Shown here: in pieces, positions 25,879 to 33,706 of the stretch
Position numbering within the stretch: position 1 is the first letter of the stretch
Layout: each line of letters opens with the position of its first letter
From: Methanolobus sp.
GTDB lineage: Archaea; Halobacteriota; Methanosarcinia; Methanosarcinales; Methanosarcinaceae
NCBI GenBank assembly: GCA_021767785.1
Contig: JAASSR010000005.1
Span: forward strand, 1-51,333
Reading direction: 5' to 3'
DNA: 51,333 nucleotides
Program-made: the position numbers and the translations under genes
Notes under the pieces: model-generated
What the model saw: only the letters and a program-made list of their open reading frames with translations
Database searches by the model: none
What the model was told of the DNA's origin: nothing

Positions 25879-25910
25879 TTTATATATATTTACATAAGTT
25901 TCTCTAGGAG
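25879..25910 (+). promoter_or_regulatory. TATA box and ribosome site of the SPFH-nfeD operon
   Basis: TTTATATATAT at 25879-25889 is a strong archaeal TATA box. Transcription would begin about 25 bases downstream, close to 25905, and AGGAG at 25906-25910 is the only SD in reach. Together they place translation initiation near 25916-25920, well before the first canonical codon at 25956. Confidence 0.6.
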
Positions 25911-25919
25911 AGTGGTTAT

Positions 25920-26690
25920 ACGGAATTAATAGATTTTATTTTACCTTTAGCTATTGTGTTAGTTCTGATTCTGTCAAAAGCAATCAAGATAGTCAATGAA
26001 TATGAGCGTGTGGTTATCTTCCGTCTTGGAAGGCTAAGTGGTGTAAAAGGACCTGGTCTGTTCCTGATAATTCCTATTATCGATTCTGTTGTGAAGGTTG
26101 ACCTGCGTGTTGTCACTATTGATGTACCCAAACAGGCAGTAATCACAAGGGATAATGTAACAGTTGCTGTTGATGCGGTGGTCTATTATCAGGTAATTGA
26201 ACCTTCAAAAGCTGTTAATGAGGTTGAGAACTTCAAGTATGCAACGGCTATGCTTTCACAGACAACGCTGCGTGATGTTATTGGTCAGATCGATCTTGAT
26301 GACGTGCTCTCAAAAAGAGATGATATCAACAAAAGCATCCAGGAGCTACTTGACGTCTCAACCGATCCCTGGGGGATCAAGGTCACAAGTGTGACTTTAA
26401 GGGATGTCAGTATTGACGATGCCATGCAACGTGCGATTGCAAAGCAGGCGGAGGCTGAACGTGAGAAGCGCTCCCGTATCATACTTGCAGATGGTGAGTT
26501 CATTGCTGCTACTAAAATGAAAGATGCTGCACGCATGTATGCAGAAGTACCTGTTGCCATCAAACTCAGGGAATTGCAGACCTACGCTGAAATTGCACGG
26601 GAAAGGAACATGATAGTTGTATCCAGTTCTGGTTCAGATGATATTGCAGATATAGTAGCGATGTCAAAGGCCTTTTCAAACAAGGAATGA
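25920..26690 (+). CDS. SPFH/stomatin-family membrane protein
   Basis: A stomatin/prohibitin-like protein: membrane anchor at the N-terminus, then an SPFH domain (about 20-180: NEYERVVIFRLGRLSGVKGPGLF, DLRVVTIDVPKQAVITRDNV, ISIDDAM-like VSIDDAMQRAIAKQAEAEREK) and a helical tail. The first canonical start, GTG 25956, would cut the membrane helix to a few residues. The open frame upstream encodes ELIDFILPLAIVLVLILS, a full helix, and an ACG at 25920 stands where relatives have Met, nine bases after AGGAG. I therefore place the start at ACG 25920 (256 residues). It forms an operon with nfeD; such pairs scaffold membrane microdomains and regulate membrane proteolysis. Confidence 0.85.
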   Translation, partial: TELIDFILPLAIVLVLILSKAIKIVNEYERVVIFRLGRLSGVKGPGLFLIIPIIDSVVKVDLRVVTIDVPKQAVITRDNVTVAVDAVVYYQVIEPSKAVNEVENFKYATAMLSQTTLRDVIGQIDLDDVLSKRDDINKSIQELLDVSTDPWGIKVTSVTLRDVSIDDAMQRAIAKQAEAEREKRSRIILADGEFIAATKMKDAARMYAEVPVAIKLRELQTYAEIARERNMIVVSSSGSDDIADIVAMSKAFSNKE

Positions 26691-26701
26691 ACGGAGGGAA
26701 T

Positions 26702-28030
26702 ATGAAACATAAGTTCAGGTCATACCTGAGCATTTTTCTTTTTTTGATATTATTTTTGTCTCAGTTATCAGGTCTGAGCTGCGCAGCCAATGACCGTAAA
26801 GTTCTTGTGCTTGAGGTCTCGGATTCCATTACTCCGGTATCTGATGATATTGTTGAGGACGCAATAGCCTTTGCTGAGAATGATAACTATGAAGCTCTGG
26901 TGATCACTCTCAATACTCCGGGTGGAGGTCTTGATGAAACGCTTAACATAATAGAACAGATATCTGCAACAGATGTTCCTGTGATAGGCTATGTTTATCC
27001 AGAAGGCACAAAGGCCTGGTCGGCAGGTACCCTGATCCTGATAAGTACGGATATTGCAGCAATGGCACCCTATACTGTTATAGGCTCGGCTCAACCGGTT
27101 ACTGTGACAACCGGAGGTAGTGAACCTGTTGAAGATGCAAAGATAATTAATGCTCTTGTTAAAAGGGCAACTGAGAATGCCAGGAAATATGATCGAAACC
27201 AGACCGCTGCAGAACAGTTCATTACAGAAAACCTTAACCTTGATGCAGATACGGCCCTTAAATATGATGTTATTGAATATGTTGCCTCTGATCTTGATGA
27301 CCTGATGTCACAGGTGGATGGTGAAGAGGTAAAGGGCAGTGTTCTCAATACGGATGGTGCTGATATTACCTTTTATGAACCATCCCTGAGACTTTCGTTC
27401 CTGAACATAATATCAAACCCCATAGTGTCGTCTCTGCTTTTGCTTCTTGGTGTTTATGCAGTGATCCTCGGAATTTCCAATCCGGGTTTCGGTGCTGAAC
27501 TTTTCGGTATAGTTGCCATAGCTCTGGGACTCATAGGTACTGGTTTTGATGTGAATATCGGTGCATTGTTCCTGATAATTGTCGGTGTACTGCTTATGAT
27601 ACTTGAATTCCAGGCTCCGGGTTTCGGGGTTTTCGGTATCGCGGGTTTTGTGTGTATAATTGCAGGTAGCGTATTACTTGCTCCTACGGATTTCCCGCGC
27701 AACTACACTCCGGCGGAATTCCAGAGGACACTTATTATTTCGGTATCCACACCTACTATTATTCTTGGTCTTTTCCTGATATTCGTGGTCTATAAAGTGT
27801 TCGAAGTGAGAAGAAAAAGGCCGCTTTTCGGAGAACTTGTTGGTGATACCGGAAGGGCTACCGAACCCATCGGAAATGGCCTGGAGGGTTACATTCTTCA
27901 TCGTGGACAGTACTGGAAGGCACGTTCTTCGGAGACCATCGAAAAAGGGGATAAGGTTAAAATCATCGAAAAAGACGGTGTTGTGCTTGTGGTCGAAAAA
28001 CAGAAGGATGAAGAGAAAATAGAACAGTAG
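26702..28030 (+). CDS. nfeD: NfeD-family membrane serine protease (ClpP-like)
   Basis: A 442-residue long-form NfeD. A signal sequence (residues 1-28) leads into a ClpP/crotonase-like protease domain (about 30-210: VITLNTPGGGLDETL, TKAWSAGTLI with the candidate nucleophile Ser, and a Lys-bearing helix near ENARKYDRN). Four or so membrane segments follow (about 235-370), then a C-terminal soluble OB-like domain (LVGDTGRATEPI, EGYILHRGQYWKARS). ATG 26702 follows GGAGGG. Members cleave stomatin C-termini; the partner gene lies immediately upstream. Confidence 0.92.
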   Translation: MKHKFRSYLSIFLFLILFLSQLSGLSCAANDRKVLVLEVSDSITPVSDDIVEDAIAFAENDNYEALVITLNTPGGGLDETLNIIEQISATDVPVIGYVYPEGTKAWSAGTLILISTDIAAMAPYTVIGSAQPVTVTTGGSEPVEDAKIINALVKRATENARKYDRNQTAAEQFITENLNLDADTALKYDVIEYVASDLDDLMSQVDGEEVKGSVLNTDGADITFYEPSLRLSFLNIISNPIVSSLLLLLGVYAVILGISNPGFGAELFGIVAIALGLIGTGFDVNIGALFLIIVGVLLMILEFQAPGFGVFGIAGFVCIIAGSVLLAPTDFPRNYTPAEFQRTLIISVSTPTIILGLFLIFVVYKVFEVRRKRPLFGELVGDTGRATEPIGNGLEGYILHRGQYWKARSSETIEKGDKVKIIEKDGVVLVVEKQKDEEKIEQ

Positions 28031-28056
28031 TTATTTATATTAAAATAAAAGGATGA

Positions 28057-28110
28057 GTAATAGAAATGAAATCTGAAAAGTTTCTATTTTCTTTTCACCA
28101 TTTCTATTAC
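28057..28110. terminator. Hairpin at the junction of convergent genes
   Basis: A perfect 12-bp inverted repeat GTAATAGAAATG (28057-28068) and CATTTCTATTAC (28099-28110) with an inner GAAAAG/CTTTTC pair (28075-28080, 28091-28096). The right arm lies inside the last codons of the minus-strand AIR-synthase-like gene. It probably ends transcription of nfeD and of that gene. Confidence 0.5.
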
Positions 28111-29403
28111 ACGACTTTTCTTTTCAGTCGCTTTGATCGCTGCATTATCAATAGCTTTTTTCATCTCATCAAAGTCTCGTGGATTTTCATCACCTATCAT
28201 CTTTTTGATAGGTGTGTATGCAGATTCTCTGAAGCGTGGTGTGAAATCTTTTGCAGTACCGTCAATGATCAATTCGGCTCCAGTTCCTTCGACCACTTTC
28301 CCTATGACCGTGATGTCAACATTCGCACTACGAACTGTTTTCATAATATCTTCTGCATATTCTTCCGGTGCTATGATGAGTAAAGCATCGAGTGATACTC
28401 CAAGATAGTCTATCTCAAGGGATTCAAGCATATCATATACTACCGCATTCACAAGTTTTTTCATTTCTTTCTCTTCAAAGACAAGTTTCACACCTGCGGT
28501 TCTTGATATTTCCTTTGCATCCCCCCGGATTCCGCCGTTTGTGACATCTGTCATTGCATGGATGTGTTTTACAAGACCTGAATCAAGTAGTTTTTCACAT
28601 GCCTCAAGGAATTTTATGTTGATGGTTTCATCCACTACATCGTGCATCCCATAGTACAGTGCGGTTGTGGAAACAGTTCCTCCACCGGCCCCCTCTGTCA
28701 TGAGTATGACATCACCGACCCGGGTCTGCTCTCTGGACGTAAGGTCTGTAGCTACTCCAACAGCTCCCACACCTCCGGTCATGCGTTCTCCGATCACCAT
28801 GTCACCACCTATCCTCAGAGTGCTTCCGGTAATGAGAGGGATTCCCGAAAGTTCAGAAACTGCGGTTATGCCTGCAATATGGTCAAATATCTTGCCCACA
28901 TCTCCGTCATCGGCTACATGGATGTCTGAGAGCATTGCCACGGGTCTTGCACCCATGACATATATATCACGGAGAGCTGCCCTTGCAACATGGAATCCGG
29001 CAAGGAATGAGTAATCACTGAGTCTGGAATGCATTCCGTCAACTGTGAGGATGATATATTCTCCTCCGTCGGTTTTGATAACTCCTGAATCGTCAAGGTG
29101 TGTGGTATCTACGATTGCCTTTGTTTTTCCTATTACTTCTGCTATTTTCTCGTGGGTGTAAAAATCACCAAGTCCCCTGGATCCGACCCCGAAATCCCCC
29201 ATTGTCACGCCTGATACAGTGGGTTCCAGTACATCCCCCTCCAGTTCAAGGGTTGCTCTGGCTTCTGTTAGGGTTGCCTGTGCAAGTTTACGGGCGTGTT
29301 CGGGATCCGTGTCCTTTACTTCCAGTATTCTGGTGGTGAGTTTTTTTTCCAGTTCAGGCTCATTTTTCCTGAGCCCCTTTTTTGCATAGCCTTCGATATC
29401 CAT
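28084..29403 (-). CDS. AIR synthase-related (PurM/HypE superfamily) protein
   Basis: A 439-residue protein of the PurM/SelD/HypE/ThiL ATP-binding fold, longer than PurM itself (about 350). The N-terminal helical region (residues 1-60) is additional. Fold marks are GDFGVGSRGLGDFY, DDSGVI, the Gly/Ala-rich AGFHVARAALRDIYVMGARPVAMLSDIH-type helix, TGSTLRIGGDMVIGER, MTEGAGGG and TDVTNGGIRGD. The superfamily activates amide or carbonyl oxygen with ATP. The substrate is unknown. ATG 29403 lies four bases after the hisH stop with GGATGATAAC as SD, so it is coupled to hisH. That proximity could mean a role near histidine or purine metabolism, or chance. Confidence 0.8.
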   Translation of the reverse strand: MDIEGYAKKGLRKNEPELEKKLTTRILEVKDTDPEHARKLAQATLTEARATLELEGDVLEPTVSGVTMGDFGVGSRGLGDFYTHEKIAEVIGKTKAIVDTTHLDDSGVIKTDGGEYIILTVDGMHSRLSDYSFLAGFHVARAALRDIYVMGARPVAMLSDIHVADDGDVGKIFDHIAGITAVSELSGIPLITGSTLRIGGDMVIGERMTGGVGAVGVATDLTSREQTRVGDVILMTEGAGGGTVSTTALYYGMHDVVDETINIKFLEACEKLLDSGLVKHIHAMTDVTNGGIRGDAKEISRTAGVKLVFEEKEMKKLVNAVVYDMLESLEIDYLGVSLDALLIIAPEEYAEDIMKTVRSANVDITVIGKVVEGTGAELIIDGTAKDFTPRFRESAYTPIKKMIGDENPRDFDEMKKAIDNAAIKATEKKSRVIEMVKRK

Positions 29404-29407
29404 GTTA

Positions 29408-30022
29408 TCATCCCTGGCACATAGCAACAAAATTTTTCAGTATCTTAAGCCCCACATCACCGCTTTTTTCAGGGTGGAACTGAGTTCCTATTACATTTCC
29501 TGCATCGTTTACGACGGCGGCTGCAAAGTCAGTTCCATATTCACAGGAAAGTAGTGTATTCTTTTCACTTGTATCTACATAATATGAGTGTACAAAGTAA
29601 AAAAATGAACCATCAGGTATGTCTTTAAAAAGAGGATGTTGCTGTGTAATTCTGATGGAGTTCCATCCCATGTGAGGGACTTTGAGATCGGAATGCGGGA
29701 ACCTCAGTACTTTTCCCCTTACAAGGTCAAGACCATCTGTAAGGCTGCCTTCCTCTGATGTGGTCATCATCATCTGCTGTCCCAGGCAAATTCCAAGCAT
29801 TGGCTTACCTGTTGCAACATATTCATCAATGGTGCTTTTTACTTTCTCTATATTCTTCATTGCGTCCCTGAATGCGCCAACTCCCGGAAGGATGACTCCG
29901 TCAGCGTTTTTAATATCTTCAGGGTCACTTGATATGAGTACGTCGGCACCTGCGTATTCCAGTCCTTTGCGGACACTTCTCAGGTTACCAAGCCCGTAGT
30001 CGATGATAACAATCCTTTTCAT
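29408..30022 (-). CDS. hisH: Imidazole glycerol phosphate synthase glutaminase subunit
   Basis: A 204-residue class I amidotransferase from ATG 30022 (MKRIVIIDYGLGNLRSV); the longer frame to 30100 adds sequence unlike the family. The nucleophile Cys is in LGICLGQQMM and the His-Glu pair in GTQFHPEKSG. VPHMGWNSI and YFVHSYY are HisH signatures. It supplies ammonia to HisF for histidine and AICAR formation. HisF is not in the window; hisI lies 12 kb away, so histidine genes are scattered. Confidence 0.95.
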   Translation of the reverse strand: MKRIVIIDYGLGNLRSVRKGLEYAGADVLISSDPEDIKNADGVILPGVGAFRDAMKNIEKVKSTIDEYVATGKPMLGICLGQQMMMTTSEEGSLTDGLDLVRGKVLRFPHSDLKVPHMGWNSIRITQQHPLFKDIPDGSFFYFVHSYYVDTSEKNTLLSCEYGTDFAAAVVNDAGNVIGTQFHPEKSGDVGLKILKNFVAMCQG

Positions 30023-30236
30023 GTGAGAATTAAAGAATGGTTTTGCTACATGAATGTAACGATTATCATACATGTATGTCGATCTTGCTGGTTTGAGCAT
30101 TATCTGCTGGCCAGTTGGCTTGATATTGGATATTCTATGCTAATAGATCAAAATTATTCATGACACAATATAAAAAATCAGTAACAAATCAATAAATTTA
30201 TATTCAATGTATTTTTTGTTAGCATCTGGTGATTTT

Positions 30237-30719
30237 TTGACCAATTTTGAAAAACTGTTCAATGATGATAGGGCCATTGAGCTTCCTATCAATATTGTTG
30301 TAATGCTGGTGGTTGGTATGGTTGCCCTTGCGGCACTTGTGGCAATAATTCCTCCGCCTACGAAGAATATGTCCGTGAATATTATCCATTCAGGGGAGAA
30401 TGGTACTAGCCCGGTATCAGGCAACACTGTTATGATCGACTCGTCAAATGCCGATTCTTTCAATATCGATGTGAATATGACAGTGACCGATCCTGATGGC
30501 TATCCTGTCAGAGATGCAAATGTGGTTCTGCGTGGTCTTGGTGGCGTGGCAACGGGTGTAACTGATGATGAAGGTTGTTGCAAACTCTTCACTGCCGATG
30601 GTTCGTCTCTGAGTCTTGGTTCCAATCAGAACGAAGGAACCATGGACCTGACAATATCGGCCAATGGATTCTATGATTTCGAAAAAACAGATGCTGTAAT
30701 GATAGTCAGGACCAGCTGA
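30237..30719 (+). CDS. Membrane-anchored secreted beta-domain protein, pilin-like N-terminus (first of pair)
   Basis: A 160-residue protein of unrecognised family. A short charged start (FNDDRAIE) precedes one membrane helix LPINIVVMLVVGMVALAALV; the rest is an extracytoplasmic domain with an Ig/carboxypeptidase-regulatory-like pattern (DPDGYPVRDANVVLRGLG then TDDEGCCKL). TTG 30237 follows GGTGAT closely; the upstream ATG 30207 has no SD and adds a poor N-terminus. The neighbour at 30750 shares the charged start, the PI-x-IVV helix and the beta-domain, so the two are diverged duplicates. The helix resembles archaeal type IV pilin or archaellin N-termini, but I see no certain prepilin peptidase site. 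Confidence 0.6.
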   Translation: MTNFEKLFNDDRAIELPINIVVMLVVGMVALAALVAIIPPPTKNMSVNIIHSGENGTSPVSGNTVMIDSSNADSFNIDVNMTVTDPDGYPVRDANVVLRGLGGVATGVTDDEGCCKLFTADGSSLSLGSNQNEGTMDLTISANGFYDFEKTDAVMIVRTS

Positions 30720-30749
30720 TCCTGACATTTTTTTATTTCCCGGTTTTTT

Positions 30750-31181
30750 ATGTTCTCAGATGAATCCGCATCTGTAGGTCTTCCCATAAGAATCGTGGTG
30801 CTTACAGTGATCGGCATGACAGGTATATATGTTATACTTACCGCTGTGATGAGCACACCATTTGTACCGGATACCATGTTCGCATCCTCAAATTGCAGCA
30901 GCTTCAACCTTCCCGGAGGAACAGGTGATTCTCCTGACCTGACAGTCCATGTCTTTGACAATGGCGGAAAGCCTGTAGGTGGTGCAAATGTCATAGTATG
31001 GGGTCCTGAAAGAAAAAAAGTTGCAGGCGGTGTGAGCGATGCTGGCGGTGAGTTCAGCTACAGGTTGCTGAACATTTCTCTGCCTCCTGGTAAGACAGAG
31101 GGCTACCTTTCCGTTAAAGTGATGCAGGAGGGTTATATGGATTACAGCAATGATTTTCTTGTAAAAGTTAAAAAGATATGA
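30750..31181 (+). CDS. Membrane-anchored secreted beta-domain protein, pilin-like N-terminus (second of pair)
   Basis: A 143-residue homologue of the preceding protein. MFSDESASVGLPIRIVV aligns with the charged start and PI-x-IVV helix of the first. One membrane helix (about 11-31) is followed by an extracytoplasmic domain with DNGGKPVGGANVIVWG and SDAGGEFSYRLL, a carboxypeptidase-regulatory-like fold that decorates surface proteins. It is separated from the first gene by 30 bases and is probably cotranscribed. Function unknown; surface adhesion or a minor pilin is conceivable. Confidence 0.62.
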   Translation: MFSDESASVGLPIRIVVLTVIGMTGIYVILTAVMSTPFVPDTMFASSNCSSFNLPGGTGDSPDLTVHVFDNGGKPVGGANVIVWGPERKKVAGGVSDAGGEFSYRLLNISLPPGKTEGYLSVKVMQEGYMDYSNDFLVKVKKI

Positions 31182-31240
31182 GATATCTTTTCAGGGAATT
31201 CATCGATCTATTTTTGCATTACTGATTCTTCTGGTGTGAT

Positions 31241-31897
31241 TCAGGTTCTGTTTCTGTTAACAATGTAGAACTTCAGGAGGACTGCTGCGGCAAAAACAAA
31301 AGCTATCCCGAATGAGAAATTGGCTGAACGGATAATATCCCACCGCTCTTCCATTATGAGATATCCTGTGATAGCAAGGATGAGTGCACCTATGATGCCT
31401 GAAAGCTCTACAGGAACTTTCACGGAACCGATATTGATGCGGTTGCGATTCTCGGTTTTTTCAAGAAGAATTCTGAGACGCGATATCTCATTTTGCATCT
31501 CAGCAGAAAGAGATTCATAGCCCTGAGAATCGTTTTTTTGTTGTTGCTCAATTTGTTCGCTGAGTTCTTTATTCTCTTTTTGTAACCCTTTTATTTGTGA
31601 GTTCAGCTCTGAGATCTCAGAGCTCATTTCTAGTATCCGTATTTCTATTTCTTCTTGATCTGGACTGTTCTGTTTTAGTTTATCAAGCTCTGTGAGAATA
31701 GAAGCTATATATGTCCTTGTCTCTTCAATTGTTTCTTCAAGATCATTCTCATATTCCGGAATAGTATCTTCAGAAGGAATATCAACAGAAAGTCTGCGTT
31801 CCACTGCACGTAATCGTTTTTCAACACTTCTCAGGTTCTGATCAAGGGAGTGTAACCTGCCGTTGAGATCTTCTCTTACCTGTTCTTCGTTTTTCAT
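31241..31897 (-). CDS. Coiled-coil protein with two C-terminal membrane helices
   Basis: A 218-residue protein I do not recognise. Residues 1-150 are highly charged with heptad-like repeats (RSVEKRLRAVERRL, ILEMSSEISELNSQIKGLQ), a long coiled coil. Two membrane helices follow (about 166-183, LSGIIGALILAITGYLI, and 192-212, FSFGIAFVFAAAVLLKF), with a basic tail. It would hold the coiled coil on one side of the membrane, probably the cytoplasm. It converges with the pilin-like pair and starts at ATG 31897. Confidence 0.7.
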   Translation of the reverse strand: MKNEEQVREDLNGRLHSLDQNLRSVEKRLRAVERRLSVDIPSEDTIPEYENDLEETIEETRTYIASILTELDKLKQNSPDQEEIEIRILEMSSEISELNSQIKGLQKENKELSEQIEQQQKNDSQGYESLSAEMQNEISRLRILLEKTENRNRINIGSVKVPVELSGIIGALILAITGYLIMEERWDIIRSANFSFGIAFVFAAAVLLKFYIVNRNRT

Positions 31898-31952
31898 AGG
31901 TCTGTACCACCAGACCTGTCTTTTTTACTTAGAGTATTAAAAATATTCGATT

Positions 31953-32213
31953 TTACTCGGATAATTGAAGAGTTATATATTCAGAATTTATATCAACAAT
32001 ATAGTACTTTTCTTTGTTCAGGACAATAGATGATGATTTTTTAGGAAAATAAAGGTTCAGGGCGTGTCCCTGATAATCTTTTGAAAAAAGCAGACCAATG
32101 GGAAATGTGTTCTCTGAAGACATTCCGCAGTACATCATGTCTTCTGTGTTTCCAAAGAAGCTTTTGTTGATGTTCTTTCTTTCACCTATTCCAGGGGTGA
32201 ATGTCTCGGTCAT
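31953..32213 (-). CDS. Small hypothetical protein
   Basis: An 86-residue product from ATG 32213 (MTETFTPGIGERKNINKSF), with GGATCA as a weak SD; a longer frame from 32246 adds a Gln-rich tail. No membrane segment and no motif I recognise. The C-terminal half alternates hydrophobic and charged residues like a small beta-domain (SSSIVLNKEKYYIVDINSEY). It lies about 50 bases after ugd on the same strand. Confidence 0.5.
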   Translation of the reverse strand: MTETFTPGIGERKNINKSFFGNTEDMMYCGMSSENTFPIGLLFSKDYQGHALNLYFPKKSSSIVLNKEKYYIVDINSEYITLQLSE

Positions 32214-32261
32214 GGTTATTGATCCGTTTTTCTGTTGCTGTTGCAATTCATGTGTTCCGTT

Positions 32262-33557
32262 TTACCAGCAGATGCCTTCGTAATCTATCTCTGTGCTGAT
32301 CTTTTTCGGATTGATTAGATGCCTGCCATCGATTACCACACGGTTTTCCATGAGGTCGAACTCTTTGTTAAGGTTCCTGAACTCGTCCCATTCAGTCATT
32401 ATGAGGCATCCTTCGGCCTCTTCGAGGGCCTCGGATGAGGACTTACAATATGCGATCTCAGGAAAGAGTTCCTTCATGCTTTGCTCGGCCATGGGGTCGT
32501 ATGCAGCTATATCAGCTTCCAGACGCAGCAGTTCGCTTATCACCGGAATGGATCTGGACTCTCTTATATCATCAGTGTCGTTCTTGAAGGCAAGACCCAG
32601 TATGGCTATTCTCTTATTTTTGAGATCACCGATCTTCTTCTGCAGTATTTCCACCATTTTCAGTGGCTGCCTGTCATTGACACCAACAACGGAATTGAGC
32701 AGTTGAGGTTCGTAATCTATTTCCTTTGCCTTGCTTATGAGAGCTTTAACATCCTTTGGAAAGCATGAGCCGCCAAAGCCTGCTCCGCAGTTGAGGAACT
32801 GGCGCTCTATCCTGAAGTCCGTTCCCACGGCATCCATGACCTCATATGTGTCGATGCCAAGCTGTTTGCAGATGTTTCCTACTTCGTTGGCAAAGGAGAT
32901 CTTGGTTGCGAGAAGTGAGTTGTTGACGTATTTGATCATCTCTGCTGTTCTGGGATTGGTGTGAGTGACCTCACAATCAAGTCCGCGATAGAGCTCTGAT
33001 ACAACAAAAGAGGACCTCTCATCTATCGCACCAACAACTATCTTGTCTGGATGCATGAAATCATAGACAGCCTTGCCTTCCCTGAGGAACTCCGGGTTCA
33101 TGACAACACCAAAGTCCTTTCCTGCCTTTTTTCCGGAGTACTCTTCTACCATCGGAAGTACTACCTTCTCGGTTGTTTCAGGCACGACTGTGCTCTTTAC
33201 AACCACTACATGATAGTGATCTTTCTTTGCAATGGCTTTCCCAAGGCTGGCACTTGCAGCTTTGACTATTGAGAGGTCAATGCTCCCATCTTCTCCGGAT
33301 GGTGTTCCCACGCAGATAAATGAAGCATCGGAGTTCTCTACTGCATAGTCATAATCCGATGTGGCAATGAGTGTCTTCTGGCTGTACTTTGCCAGCAGTT
33401 CATCCAGTCCCTCCTCCCAGATAGGTGCGATCCCTGCATTGATCTGTTTTACTTTTTCCTCGTCAATGTCAATGCAGATTACTTCATGCCCGAGTTCCGC
33501 AAAACAAGCCGCTGAGACAGACCCGACATAGCCCGAACCAATAATGGATACTTTCAT
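32262..33557 (-). CDS. ugd: UDP-glucose 6-dehydrogenase (UDP-glucose/GDP-mannose dehydrogenase family)
   Basis: A 431-residue nucleotide-sugar dehydrogenase. The N-terminal Rossmann motif GSGYVGSVSAACFAELGH, the VKSTVVPETT strand, NPEFLREGKA, the catalytic GGSCFPKDVKAL with its Cys, and the C-terminal GLAFKNDTDDIRESRS are all present. It oxidises UDP-glucose (or UDP-N-acetyl sugar, or GDP-mannose) twice to the uronate for surface glycans or S-layer glycosylation. The exact sugar cannot be fixed. It runs divergent from the helicase gene. Confidence 0.94.
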   Translation of the reverse strand: MKVSIIGSGYVGSVSAACFAELGHEVICIDIDEEKVKQINAGIAPIWEEGLDELLAKYSQKTLIATSDYDYAVENSDASFICVGTPSGEDGSIDLSIVKAASASLGKAIAKKDHYHVVVVKSTVVPETTEKVVLPMVEEYSGKKAGKDFGVVMNPEFLREGKAVYDFMHPDKIVVGAIDERSSFVVSELYRGLDCEVTHTNPRTAEMIKYVNNSLLATKISFANEVGNICKQLGIDTYEVMDAVGTDFRIERQFLNCGAGFGGSCFPKDVKALISKAKEIDYEPQLLNSVVGVNDRQPLKMVEILQKKIGDLKNKRIAILGLAFKNDTDDIRESRSIPVISELLRLEADIAAYDPMAEQSMKELFPEIAYCKSSSEALEEAEGCLIMTEWDEFRNLNKEFDLMENRVVIDGRHLINPKKISTEIDYEGICW

Positions 33558-33706
33558 GATAGGATTCTCCTTTTAGGTTAAGATTGTTTGGGAGTGTATA
33601 TTAGGATTTGGTATGTGAATTTTGTAAAATAATTTCTCAAAAGCAATTTATTAATATATTCTTAACGTCCTTCTCTTTACAAATATTGATTGTGAATGTG
33701 GGTGCT

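Noticed and set aside
25956-26690. GTG 25956 as start of the SPFH protein
   Set aside because: It would remove most of the membrane anchor and has no SD, while AGGAG and a TATA box point to a start near 25920.
33608-33706. N-terminal extension of the helicase from GTG 33608
   Set aside because: No SD, and a hydrophobic, Phe-rich sequence unlike the family; ATG 33707 has GGGTG upstream.
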